Assembly (NCBI GenBank): GCA_964412555.1
Contig: CAYPPG010000020.1
Coordinates: 48,255-112,254 of the forward strand
Reading direction: 5' to 3'
DNA length: 64,000 nucleotides
From: CAYPPG01 sp964412555
Lineage (GTDB): Bacteria > Hinthialibacterota > Hinthialibacteria > Hinthialibacterales > Hinthialibacteraceae
Part shown: one piece after another, positions 32,775-41,800 of the stretch
How positions within the stretch are numbered: position 1 is the first letter of the stretch
Layout of the letters: the number at the start of each line of letters is the position of its first letter
Notes under the pieces: generated by a model
Databases searched by the model: none
What the model was told of the DNA's origin: nothing
The model's input: the letters and a program-made list of their open reading frames with translations, nothing else
Made by a program: the position numbers and the translations under genes

Positions 32775-33058
32775 GGGAGAGTATCCTTTCTTTTTTTTGA
32801 TTATGCAATTTTTTTTACTTTCATGATAGCGTTATGTGGTGGAATTTGTGGGGAACGAAACCGCATCGATTCGTAGGGCAGGAGAGAAAATAAATTCTAT
32901 ATTTGTGGAGTTATCCGATCTTATTATAAAAATATAGAATTGACTGTTCGAAGTTGAAAAAAACATCAATCCATTATGATTATCTATACACTGACTCGTA
33001 CTTGAATATATGATAATATGACAATGGAATTCAAACATGGTTGAAGAAGGGGAGTGCC

Positions 33059-34618
33059 TTGAAAAAAACAAAAAACAGTTTTACACCCGTTCAGAAGAGC
33101 CTCGTGGATTTTCTTGGTGATGAGTATTCGAATGCTGTGTGTGAAGCCAGTTCTTTTCTGACCGGAAAAGACCGGCGATCCGTCCAGAAAATCGCATCGA
33201 AAAAAGTGGATTTTTTCCCACCTTCTTTTCAGAATCGGCTTCATGGATTGCTTTCCAAAATCGGTGAGATTTGTTGTACTTCCTGTAAAGAGACTCGTCG
33301 AGGGGCGGCGACCCAGCAATTCCAACTGCATTCGAAAACAGCGCCTGCGCCGCTGTCGGGTTTTGGGTATTATCGAATCGGGGAGGACGGTCGTCTTTTT
33401 TTTATTTCAAAAAGCGAGCATTACCACTGCTCTCTCGGTCATCGTTTTCCCGGATATGCATTGATTGAATACGCCAAACAATTGGGGATTCCCAATGCAA
33501 CACACAACAATACCCGCGGTACGATCACCCGTCTTCTCGAAGAGGAATTGGTGCGGACAGCAGCGGGTATCCCCGCAGGCGATTCGGCAACGCTTCAGAA
33601 AATTCTCAAGTCAAAAGGAAAAACCGCATTGAACCGGGTTCTCAATCTCGAAACAGGCAGCATCGCGGCGGAAGCGGCGGTCAAGTTGGTTTTGTCCCGT
33701 TTTTATCAATCCCAAGAAGATGCTCCCATACCGATCTATCATGGCAGAATACCGGTTCTTGTCGTGATTGGTGATGATGACGGCGGTCTGAAAGCGAACT
33801 ATCACGGGACAACCCTCATCACCCAGCTCATGCGGGGAATGTGGCCGGAATTGCTTCAAGGAATCGAAAAACAAAATTTGTTTCTTGTAAGAAAAGTGCA
33901 AGCCAACAATCGGGAAGAGTTGGAAAATGTTTTTTTACAGTACGAAACCGGTCAATACAAAATCGCCGGAATGTTTCACGAGTTTGTTTTGATGAATTAC
34001 GGTGCAAAACGCCTTCAAAGAGATTTTGTCAAACGGATGTATTCTCTTTGTAAGAAACACGATGTTCCAACCGTTGCCGATGAAATTCAAACCTGTGTGT
34101 GGAGTCCGGAACTGTATATGTATCATGAGTACCAAGTCCAGCCCAGTGCCGTCGTGATCGGCAAAGGATTTCCCGGAGGAGAATACGCCGCATCTCGCAT
34201 TCTGTTTAATCCTACTTTAGACACGCTTCCTCAATTCGGCGCGTTGATTACAAACGGACAGGAGGAACTCTCTTCGCTCTGTTATCTGATTACCATGAAA
34301 TGGGTGGAAGCCAATGCAGAAGTGATTCGTGCAGTGGGAGATTATTTCGAAGAACGCCTTCATGAAATGGCTTCGAATTATCCGCATTGTATTACTCAAG
34401 TGGAAGGCAGACGGCATCTCGCCGGTCTTTTTTTCCATAACCTGGAAATCGGAAAGCGATTCGTCCAAATCATGAATCAATCGGGATTCGATATCAGTGT
34501 GCAAACCTATAAGCAAGATTGCCCGCCAGTGGCTTTGACCAAACTACCCTTGATATCCGATTATGAAGTTGTCGATCTGGTCATCGATCGGATGGATGAA
34601 AGTTTGAATCAAATCTAA
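33059..34618 (+). CDS. class III aminotransferase-like PLP protein with N-terminal extension
   Basis: The 519-residue protein has a recognisable class III (glutamate semialdehyde aminomutase-like) core. It shows LETGSIAAEAAVKLVLSRFY for the phosphate-binding region, VADEIQTCVW for the cofactor Asp and GKGFPGGEYAASRI with the Schiff-base Lys. The first 95 residues (with ICCTSCKE) have no counterpart in ordinary members, and the sequence is far from any subgroup I know. The start is TTG 33059 with GGGGAG five bases upstream. It precedes the kinase by 40 bases, so it is probably part of the sugar operon; the reaction is unknown. Confidence 0.72.
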   Translation: MKKTKNSFTPVQKSLVDFLGDEYSNAVCEASSFLTGKDRRSVQKIASKKVDFFPPSFQNRLHGLLSKIGEICCTSCKETRRGAATQQFQLHSKTAPAPLSGFGYYRIGEDGRLFFISKSEHYHCSLGHRFPGYALIEYAKQLGIPNATHNNTRGTITRLLEEELVRTAAGIPAGDSATLQKILKSKGKTALNRVLNLETGSIAAEAAVKLVLSRFYQSQEDAPIPIYHGRIPVLVVIGDDDGGLKANYHGTTLITQLMRGMWPELLQGIEKQNLFLVRKVQANNREELENVFLQYETGQYKIAGMFHEFVLMNYGAKRLQRDFVKRMYSLCKKHDVPTVADEIQTCVWSPELYMYHEYQVQPSAVVIGKGFPGGEYAASRILFNPTLDTLPQFGALITNGQEELSSLCYLITMKWVEANAEVIRAVGDYFEERLHEMASNYPHCITQVEGRRHLAGLFFHNLEIGKRFVQIMNQSGFDISVQTYKQDCPPVALTKLPLISDYEVVDLVIDRMDESLNQI

Positions 34619-34658
34619 TCGGCTTCCGCCGGCGAAATTCAAAGGGGAGTTTCGTTGA

Positions 34659-36158
34659 ATGACAGAGAACGTTTTTATCGGGATAGATCTGGGAACCACT
34701 GTTCTCAAAGTCTGTGCATTCAGTACCCGAACCGGTGCAGTTCTCGGGCAGGAATCAATCCGGCTTACAGTGCACTCGTTTCCTGAGGGGGGATATGAAA
34801 TCGAATTGAAATCTATCGATCGTGCTTTTAAAAAAGCTTTAAAAAGCGTCCTCTCCCAGCTCAACTCCCAATGGAATCCTATCAATGGTATTGGTTTGGC
34901 TTCTCAAGCAGGGAGTTCACTTATCGCCGAGCGGCAAACCGGCAAGGCTTTGACTCCTATGATTCTTTGGAATGACGGACGTTCCTATCCTCATACAAAA
35001 CGGTTGTCCAAACAGGTTTCTGCAAAGTATTGGCGGCGGTATCTTTTGAGTGATTCGGCGCCTGCTGGATTGGGACGCTTGATATGGATGAAGGAAAAAT
35101 ATCCGGATGTGTTTCAGGACGACAATATTCATGTAGGTGCAGGGGAGTATCTTTTCTTTCGTTTAACGGGTATATGGAGACAAGATGCCGGGAATGCCGT
35201 GCAAATCGGTTCCTACAATGCCGTTACTCAAAAGCTGTTTCCTACTCTATTCAAAAAAATCGATATTCCTCTTTCCTTTGTCGCTCCACTTCGTGAGCCG
35301 AATGAAACAGCAGTACTATCGAAAGAAGGGGCTACATTTACCGGTCTCTCTAAGGGGATTCCCGTAGCGGGGCCGTATTTTGATCAGGAAGCCTGCTATC
35401 TGTCTGCAACGGGTGCTTCCGAACGCCCGCTGCAAATTTCGCTTGGGACTGCCTGGGTGGGTAACTTTATCTTACCGCATGAGATACAAGGCGAATCCCC
35501 AACTCATATTGTTGTGCGATCTCCGATGGGAGACGGAAATATGATTGTGCAACCTTTGATGACAGGGAATCCAACCTGGGAATGGGGGCTGCGAAATTTT
35601 GTTCACCGAAATATAAATAAAGCATTGAGCAAAGCATCCGAGATATTCACGGATTCGATTGTTCCTTATTCATCCGTACAGGTTTTACCGTGGTTGTCTC
35701 AAAGCAATCCATTCTTTCCGGAGTTATATGGAGGGGGATCTTTTTTGGGCTTGAGCGATCAAACCACCCCTGAAGATTTATTGCGTGCGTTGATGAACAG
35801 TATGACGTTTGAGTTGGCGCGTGTGTTTCAAAAGGTGAAAGATTCCGGTGTTCTTGATTGTGTTGTGGTGGGCGGGGGTGCAAGCCGCAGCGAACATTTT
35901 TGCTCCATGATCGCTGCTCTCTTTTCTCCTCTTCCCCTTTATCGGCAAGTGGATGAAAGCTTATCGGCTGCCCGTGGTTCGGTATATTTCTTTGATCGAA
36001 AATCCGGACAATCCCGAGTGCAAAAAGTAAGGCTTCCCAATCAACAAATTTTATCGGATACTCAAAAAGCCTATGATCGATATGTGCAGGTCTTCGAAAA
36101 GATCTATGGTGGGATTCCGGCCGGAAAGGCTTATCGTGTTGTAAGGAGAACGGAATGA
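34659..36158 (+). CDS. FGGY-family carbohydrate kinase (xylulokinase-like)
   Basis: This is a 499-residue sugar kinase. It has the N-terminal phosphate loop FIGIDLGTTVLKVCAF, WNDGRS for the sugar-binding Asp, and the C-terminal VVVGGGASRSEHF and SLSAARGSVYF. It phosphorylates a ketose or polyol with ATP. AAAGGGGAG precedes the ATG by nine bases. The next gene, a sugar isomerase, overlaps it by four bases, the usual order of an aldose-to-ketose-phosphate route. The exact sugar is not fixed by sequence; an L-fucose-, L-rhamnose- or arabinose-like sugar is suggested by the isomerase. Confidence 0.9.
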   Translation: MTENVFIGIDLGTTVLKVCAFSTRTGAVLGQESIRLTVHSFPEGGYEIELKSIDRAFKKALKSVLSQLNSQWNPINGIGLASQAGSSLIAERQTGKALTPMILWNDGRSYPHTKRLSKQVSAKYWRRYLLSDSAPAGLGRLIWMKEKYPDVFQDDNIHVGAGEYLFFRLTGIWRQDAGNAVQIGSYNAVTQKLFPTLFKKIDIPLSFVAPLREPNETAVLSKEGATFTGLSKGIPVAGPYFDQEACYLSATGASERPLQISLGTAWVGNFILPHEIQGESPTHIVVRSPMGDGNMIVQPLMTGNPTWEWGLRNFVHRNINKALSKASEIFTDSIVPYSSVQVLPWLSQSNPFFPELYGGGSFLGLSDQTTPEDLLRALMNSMTFELARVFQKVKDSGVLDCVVVGGGASRSEHFCSMIAALFSPLPLYRQVDESLSAARGSVYFFDRKSGQSRVQKVRLPNQQILSDTQKAYDRYVQVFEKIYGGIPAGKAYRVVRRTE

Positions 36159-37555
36159 GACGGAAACCGAAAGTCGGTCTATTGCCCCTCTATTTAAAAC
36201 TCTACGATGAGATATTTCCTCAATTGCGGAATGAATTTGAGCCTTTGCTGCGGGATATCAGTGCCGCTTTCACAAACGAAGGAGTGGAGCCGGTACGAGG
36301 AAATATCTGCCGGCAGGAACATGAAATCCGTCAAGTCATCCAATTTCTTCAAAAAGAAGACATCGATCTTCTGGTTACCATTCATCTCGCTTATTCACTT
36401 TCGCTGGAAGCCATTCCCGCTCTGAGTGAAGTATCCTGTCCGATTCTTTTACTCGATACGACGATGGACTATTCGTTTGATCAAAATGTGAATCCCGAAC
36501 GGTTGATGATGAACCATGGGATTCATGGAGTACAAGATTTGGCGTGTATGTTACGCCGGAAAAAAATTCCGTTTGAAATCGTTGCCGGTTCTATCCAGCA
36601 TTCCGGTATCATGCAAAGAGCGACGGGCATTGCAAAAGCAGCCTATGGCGTGCGCTGTTGGAAACAATCCCGTGTTCTTCGCATTGGGAATCGATTTGAA
36701 GGCATGGGAGATTTTATCCTCGAAGAATCCGTTTTACATAACAAACTGGGGATTTCAGTTTCTGAAACCGTCCCCGCATCATTAAAAAAATATGTGGAAG
36801 ATGTAACGGATCAAGAGATCGAGGAGGTAATTCACCAAGATCGCACGAACTTTGAAGTGAGTGTATCCGATGAAGTGCATCGGCGGTCAGTCCGTGTGGG
36901 GCTTGGACTGCGGCGGTTGCTCGAGGAAGAACAATACACGGCTTTCAGTTTCAATTTCCAATCTTTTCACCGCAAGGATGCACCGGTTGACACCGTTCCC
37001 TTTTTGGAGGCTTCCAAATCGATGGCGCGAGGAATCGGGTACGCGGGCGAGGGTGATGTCTTGACCGCCTCTTTCGTCGGAGCACTTGCAAGTGCATTCG
37101 GGAGAACGACTTTCACAGAAATTTTCTGTCCGGATTGGAAGCATAACGCTTTATTTTTGTCACATATGGGAGAAATCAATCCGGAGGTTTCCGTAAAGAA
37201 GCCGCTGTTATGTGAAAAAGAGTTTCCCTGGACGGAAGCGTTGAATCCGGCGATTCTGGCATGCGCACCCGCTCCTGGATTGGCGACATTTGTGAACATC
37301 GCACCGGGGCCGGATGATTCGTTCCGTTTGATTCTTTGCCCTGTCGATGTGTTGGAAGATTCCACCAATCCCGCGTTTCGAACATGGGTTCGCGGATGGA
37401 TCCGGCCTCGATGTTCAGTTCCTACTTTTCTGGAAGAGTATTCGCGTGCCGGAGGCACTCATCATAGCGCATTGATCTTGGGAGAATGGACGGAAGCCCT
37501 CAGCGCTTTCGCGAGATTTGCAGGGATTGAAAGGATCCGGATCGGGCATGAATGA
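36155..37555 (+). CDS. L-fucose/L-arabinose isomerase-family protein
   Basis: This 466-residue protein shares the metal site of AraA/FucI-type isomerases: Glu in YAGEGDVLTA, Glu in FTEIFCPD, His in LSHMGEINP and His in GGTHHSALI. These ligands hold Mn2+ and move a hydride between C1 and C2 of an aldose. The overall sequence is divergent, so the sugar cannot be named. It is translationally coupled to the kinase upstream and overlaps the symporter gene downstream by eight bases, forming an uptake-isomerise-phosphorylate unit. Confidence 0.87.
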   Translation: MRRKPKVGLLPLYLKLYDEIFPQLRNEFEPLLRDISAAFTNEGVEPVRGNICRQEHEIRQVIQFLQKEDIDLLVTIHLAYSLSLEAIPALSEVSCPILLLDTTMDYSFDQNVNPERLMMNHGIHGVQDLACMLRRKKIPFEIVAGSIQHSGIMQRATGIAKAAYGVRCWKQSRVLRIGNRFEGMGDFILEESVLHNKLGISVSETVPASLKKYVEDVTDQEIEEVIHQDRTNFEVSVSDEVHRRSVRVGLGLRRLLEEEQYTAFSFNFQSFHRKDAPVDTVPFLEASKSMARGIGYAGEGDVLTASFVGALASAFGRTTFTEIFCPDWKHNALFLSHMGEINPEVSVKKPLLCEKEFPWTEALNPAILACAPAPGLATFVNIAPGPDDSFRLILCPVDVLEDSTNPAFRTWVRGWIRPRCSVPTFLEEYSRAGGTHHSALILGEWTEALSAFARFAGIERIRIGHE

Positions 37556-39278
37556 CCTCGAGCGTTTTTCTCTTTCTTCGTTGGATTATTTGGCTTTCGG
37601 CGCTTATTTCGTGGTTTTATGTATTATCGGTTTTTGGGTGGGAAGAAAAGAAAAATCGGATTCCGAGGATTATTTTCTCGCAGGACGAACACTTCCATGG
37701 TATGTGGTTGGCAGTTCCTTTATCGCGTCCAATATCAGTTCGGAACATTTTATCGGGATGATCGGCGGCGCGTTTGTGTATGGAATTTGCGTGGCCATGT
37801 CGGAATGGTTGAACGTCGGCTCTTTTACGCTTCTCATTTGGATATTCATTCCCTTCTTATTATCCGCAAAAATTTTTACGACTCCTGAATTTCTGGAGAA
37901 ACGATTCAATCCGACGATGCGTTTGTTTTTTGCCGTCGTGACCGTCATCAGCAATATCGTCGCTTTCCTTGCGGCGGTATTGTATGGGGGCGGTCTGGCT
38001 TTGCATACCTTGTTCGGGTGGAATTTGTGGTTTGCGATTATTTTCTTAGGGGTTGTTGCCGGCAGTTGGGCGATTTACGGAGGATTGAAATCGGTTGCCT
38101 GGACGGATTTTTTTACGGTGATCATCATGATCTTCGGCGGATTGATGGTGTCGATCTTGGGATTGTATATGCTTTCCGGTGATTCTCATTCCTTGGTAGA
38201 GGGATTCCGCGTCATGCTCGAACGGAATCAAGCCGAGAAGGGAATCTGGGCGGAAGTGGTGCAGCAAAATGCTCAGTACATGGTCCATGAGGATTCCTAT
38301 AACCGCCTTTCGGTCATTCAACCGGTGACTCATGAAGTGGTTCCTTGGCCTTTTTTGATTTTCGGCATTTTTTCCATCAGCATTTGGTACAATATCCTGA
38401 ATCAATTCATGATCCAGCGTGTGTTGGGAGCCAAAAATATGTATCATGCGCGGATGGGGATTGTGCTGGCCGGTTATATGAAAATCTTTATGCCGGTCAT
38501 CGTCGTTTTGCCCGGCCTGATTCTGTTTGCGCGTTTCCCGGAGGTTATGCAGCTGCCTTGGGAGGAAATCCGTCCTGAAGCTGATAAGGGTTATATCAAT
38601 CTTCTACAATTATTGATTCCTGCAGGACTCAGAGGCTTGTTCCTTGCGGCATTGTTCGGAGCGATTCAATCTACTGTCAACTCGGTGTTGAATTCGACCG
38701 CGACGATCTTTACTTTGGATATTTATAAACGGTTACTCGCAAAACAAGCCAGCGAAAAACATCTTGTGCGGATGGGAATGATTTCATCTGTCATCATCTT
38801 GATCCTGTCGATGATCCTGGCCGGATACATCGATGATCTTTCCGGGAGTCTTTTCGTTTACATTCAGTCTTTGTATGCATTTTTCGCGCCACCGTTTGCG
38901 GCGGTCTTTCTGTTGGGGATTTTGTTTCGCAGAATCAATAGCACTGGTGCGACGGTTGCGGTACTCTCCGGATTTGTTTTGGGAATCTTGATAAAAATTT
39001 ATGTTCAAATCCCCGGTCATTTTCTATTCATGGAGCCATTTGCTAATCAAGCGATCATCAACTTCGCATTCTGTGGCATACTATGCACTGTCGTCAGTTT
39101 GCGAACTCCGCCACCGCTGCCGCCGCAAGTGAGCGATCAATTGACCATCAATTGGAAACAGCTCAATATATTCCAAGAATTAGGAAGGCATTGGTATACA
39201 AATGTTTTGCTTTGGTGGGCGCTGTTTGTAGTTATGATTGGAATCCTGATGATTCTCTTTTCGGGATTGGTTTTGTGA
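37548..39278 (+). CDS. sodium:solute symporter (SSS family)
   Basis: The 576-residue membrane protein has about 13-14 hydrophobic helices and the SSS signatures GRKEKSDSEDYFLAGR, SSFIASNISSEHFIGMIGG, YGGLKSVAWTDF and LFGAIQSTVNSVLNSTATIF. It imports a sugar or similar solute with Na+. A soluble loop at about 215-270 sits between helices. Translation starts at ATG 37548, inside the end of the isomerase gene. The family A repeat follows its stop. Confidence 0.92.
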   Translation: MNDLERFSLSSLDYLAFGAYFVVLCIIGFWVGRKEKSDSEDYFLAGRTLPWYVVGSSFIASNISSEHFIGMIGGAFVYGICVAMSEWLNVGSFTLLIWIFIPFLLSAKIFTTPEFLEKRFNPTMRLFFAVVTVISNIVAFLAAVLYGGGLALHTLFGWNLWFAIIFLGVVAGSWAIYGGLKSVAWTDFFTVIIMIFGGLMVSILGLYMLSGDSHSLVEGFRVMLERNQAEKGIWAEVVQQNAQYMVHEDSYNRLSVIQPVTHEVVPWPFLIFGIFSISIWYNILNQFMIQRVLGAKNMYHARMGIVLAGYMKIFMPVIVVLPGLILFARFPEVMQLPWEEIRPEADKGYINLLQLLIPAGLRGLFLAALFGAIQSTVNSVLNSTATIFTLDIYKRLLAKQASEKHLVRMGMISSVIILILSMILAGYIDDLSGSLFVYIQSLYAFFAPPFAAVFLLGILFRRINSTGATVAVLSGFVLGILIKIYVQIPGHFLFMEPFANQAIINFAFCGILCTVVSLRTPPPLPPQVSDQLTINWKQLNIFQELGRHWYTNVLLWWALFVVMIGILMILFSGLVL

Positions 39279-39282
39279 ACAT

Positions 39283-39341
39283 GTGGCGCCGGCATCTTGC
39301 CGGCTTTTCCCAATATGCCGCCGTGACGGCGGCGTGACACT
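39283..39341. repeat. family A palindromic repeat
   Basis: GGCGCCGGCATCTTGCCGGC (39285-39304) and GCCGCCGTGACGGCGGC (39317-39333) form the same two-unit element as at 3197-3265. It follows the symporter gene and precedes the amidohydrolase by about 30 bases. Confidence 0.87.
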
Positions 39342-39373
39342 TACAACATCTTCTGCTTTTATAAGAGAAAAAT

Positions 39374-40381
39374 ATGTGGAAAGAAACCGCCCAACAAGAA
39401 CGAAACAAGATTATCTTTGAAGAAGAATTAGACAATTTTTTGCCGGATACGATTCTGGATTTCCATGTGCATGTTTTTCACAGGGAAACCATTCCGAATC
39501 AGGAGGCTTTTTCCTGTGCCGGTCATCCGATTCATGAATATACTCTGGATGAGCTAGCCGGCGATCTTCATGATGTCTATCCAAATCGGAAATCTTTGGC
39601 GGTCTGCTTCGGATTTCCTGATATCCATTTTGAGCGCAGGAAAAATAATGAATATTTGGCGGAGCAATGCGACCGGCAGCAATTTTTTCCGCTTCGACTT
39701 TTTGATCCTCTTAATGACAATCCGGATTCTTTAGAAAAAGAACTCACAGAGAAAAAATTCCTTGGTTTAAAACCGTATCCTGATTATGTGCGTAAGCCGG
39801 ATGTGAAAGATGTGGAAATACATGATATGCTGCCGGACTGGGCAATGGATATTGTAAATGAATTGGGATTGATCGTCATGCTGCATATTCCCCGGGCAGC
39901 CCGGCTTGCCGATCCTGTCAATCAGCGACAAATTGTGGAATTGGCGCAACGGTATCCGAAGGCAACAATCATCCTGGCTCACATCGGGCGCGCCTATTAT
40001 CTCAAGACGATTGTCGGAAACCTGGAAGCTTTGGAAGAATTCCCCAATTTGTATTATGATTTAGCCATGGTCAATCATTGGGAAGTGATGGAATATCTCT
40101 TTCAATACATTCCTTTTGAGCGGATATTGTACGGAACCGATATCCCGCTCGCGTTGGCGCCGGGGAAGTCGGTAGAGATCAACGATCAATATACTTATGT
40201 AACACCGGTACCGTGGCCGCTCTCGATTTCTGATGATCATCAGAAGATTCAATTTACCTCTTTTCTTTATGAGGAAATTCGCGCGATAAAAAAAGCGGTG
40301 CAGCGGCTTGGGCTTGATCGGGATTTTGTAGAGGGGTTATTTTATAAAAATGGAGTCCGGGTTTTGCAGGAAGCCATGTAG
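39374..40381 (+). CDS. amidohydrolase-2 family metal hydrolase
   Basis: This is a 335-residue TIM-barrel hydrolase (Amidohydro_2, PF04909 type). It shows LDFHVHVF (HxH metal site), LIVMLHIPRAA, TIILAHIGRAYY and RILYGTDIPLALAPG with the late Asp. Members act as lactonases, decarboxylases or hydratases on sugar acids and aromatics. Here the adjacent sugar genes favour a lactone or sugar-acid substrate, an inference only. It has no signal peptide. Its stop codon merges with the left arm of a long inverted repeat. Confidence 0.85.
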   Translation: MWKETAQQERNKIIFEEELDNFLPDTILDFHVHVFHRETIPNQEAFSCAGHPIHEYTLDELAGDLHDVYPNRKSLAVCFGFPDIHFERRKNNEYLAEQCDRQQFFPLRLFDPLNDNPDSLEKELTEKKFLGLKPYPDYVRKPDVKDVEIHDMLPDWAMDIVNELGLIVMLHIPRAARLADPVNQRQIVELAQRYPKATIILAHIGRAYYLKTIVGNLEALEEFPNLYYDLAMVNHWEVMEYLFQYIPFERILYGTDIPLALAPGKSVEINDQYTYVTPVPWPLSISDDHQKIQFTSFLYEEIRAIKKAVQRLGLDRDFVEGLFYKNGVRVLQEAM

Positions 40382-40552
40382 TCTGAATCAGGATTGGCCA
40401 GGATGGTAGGATTTCCAGGATGGAATACAAGAAAGTAATCAAGACGATTCAAGAAAGTGATCATTGATCGCTATTTACTCGTTAAATTTTTCTTATGCTA
40501 ATCAATAGACATATTTTGGTCATCCTTGAATCCTGAGTATCCTGATTCAGAC
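40381..40552. repeat. inverted repeat of the GAATCAGGAT type flanking a 145-bp spacer
   Basis: GTCTGAATCAGGAT (40381-40394) and ATCCTGATTCAGAC (40539-40552) are exact 14-bp complements. Inside, short AGGAT/ATCCT motifs recur (CCAGGATGG, AGGATTTCC, CATCCTTGAATCC). Elements of this make are scattered in many uncultured bacterial genomes. No gene lies within. It separates the amidohydrolase from the next oxidoreductase. Confidence 0.85.
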
Positions 40553-40607
40553 ATATTGCAAAGAAATTGATGAATTAAAATACGTACAAAATAGAAGGGT
40601 GGAACTT

Positions 40608-41762
40608 ATGAAATTGCCGGTATTGCGTGTTGGAATCGTCGGGCATGGATTTATGGGGAAAATGCACGGTCATGCGTACCGGTCGTTCAATTTTTACTAT
40701 GATCCGGCTCCGGCAAAAATCGTGCTGGCGGGTGTCGCGACGAAAAGCAAAGCCAGTTATCAAAGGGCAGTCGAACAATGGGGATATGAATTCGGCACGA
40801 CTGATTTTTATGAACTCTGTTCGCGGGACGATATCGACATCATCAATTGTTGTGCCCCCAACAATCTTCATAAGGATGTTCTGCTTGCCGCACTGCAAAA
40901 CGGGAAGCATGTCTATATGGATAAACCGCTTAGTTGTACACTTGCTGAAGCCGTTGAAATGAATCAATGTGCTCAGGATCATCCTGAGTGTATTACACAG
41001 ATGGCATTTCAATACCGCTTTGCTCCCGCTTTGTTACGGGCGAAAGAACTGATCGATTCCGGTGCACTCGGCCGAATATTCAGCGCGCGGGTTTGTTATC
41101 TTCATGCCGGGTATATCAATGAGAAGCGCCCGTTTTCCTGGAGGTTGGATAAACACATCAGCGGGGAAGGAGGGGCTTTATTCGATTTGGGAGCACATGT
41201 TATCGATCTGACGCGGCATTTGTTGGGGGATTTCAAGGAAGTGTTTCATATTGGTGAAACCATGATCAAAGAACGCCCCTTGAAAGACCAGCCGGAACAA
41301 AAAGTCCCGATCGAAGTGGATGATATTTCCATCCTGCTGTTTCGATTGGAAAATGGAGCGGTGGGAACCTTGGAATCTTCACGGCTGGCGACCGGTGTTC
41401 AAGATGAGGTGCGTTTCGAAGCGCATGGGGATCGTGGAGCGATTCGTTTCAATCTCATGCAGCCAAATTATTTGGAATTTTATGATGCGAGTGTTCCCGA
41501 AGGGATCTATGGTGGCGACAGGGGATTCAAAGCAATTGAATGTGTTGCCCGCTATCCGAAACCGGCAACCTTACCGGGTCCGAAAAACACCGTGGGCTGG
41601 GAACGCTTTCATGTCCATAGTATGTATAACTTCGTCACATATGTTCTTCAGAAGGAACAAACGAAGCCGGATATCGAAGACGGATTCAAAGTGCAATGCA
41701 TTCTGGAAGCCGCCCTGCAATCCAGCAAAATAAACAACTGGGTGGATGTCCGCGAACAATAA
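40608..41762 (+). CDS. Gfo/Idh/MocA-family oxidoreductase, cytoplasmic
   Basis: The 384-residue enzyme has the NAD(P) Rossmann motif VGIVGHGFMGKMHGHAYRS, the catalytic VYMDKPLSCT (DKP form of EKP) and the substrate-domain HISGEGGALFDLGAHVIDLTR, with GGxxxDxGxHxxD intact. It oxidises or reduces a sugar or inositol-like compound. Unlike three other family members in the window it lacks a Tat signal. AAGGGTGG lies before ATG 40608. It is followed 38 bases later by an exported family member. Confidence 0.92.
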   Translation: MKLPVLRVGIVGHGFMGKMHGHAYRSFNFYYDPAPAKIVLAGVATKSKASYQRAVEQWGYEFGTTDFYELCSRDDIDIINCCAPNNLHKDVLLAALQNGKHVYMDKPLSCTLAEAVEMNQCAQDHPECITQMAFQYRFAPALLRAKELIDSGALGRIFSARVCYLHAGYINEKRPFSWRLDKHISGEGGALFDLGAHVIDLTRHLLGDFKEVFHIGETMIKERPLKDQPEQKVPIEVDDISILLFRLENGAVGTLESSRLATGVQDEVRFEAHGDRGAIRFNLMQPNYLEFYDASVPEGIYGGDRGFKAIECVARYPKPATLPGPKNTVGWERFHVHSMYNFVTYVLQKEQTKPDIEDGFKVQCILEAALQSSKINNWVDVREQ

Positions 41763-41800
41763 AGAAGGTATAACGATCCTTTTGATGAGGAGAAAAAATA

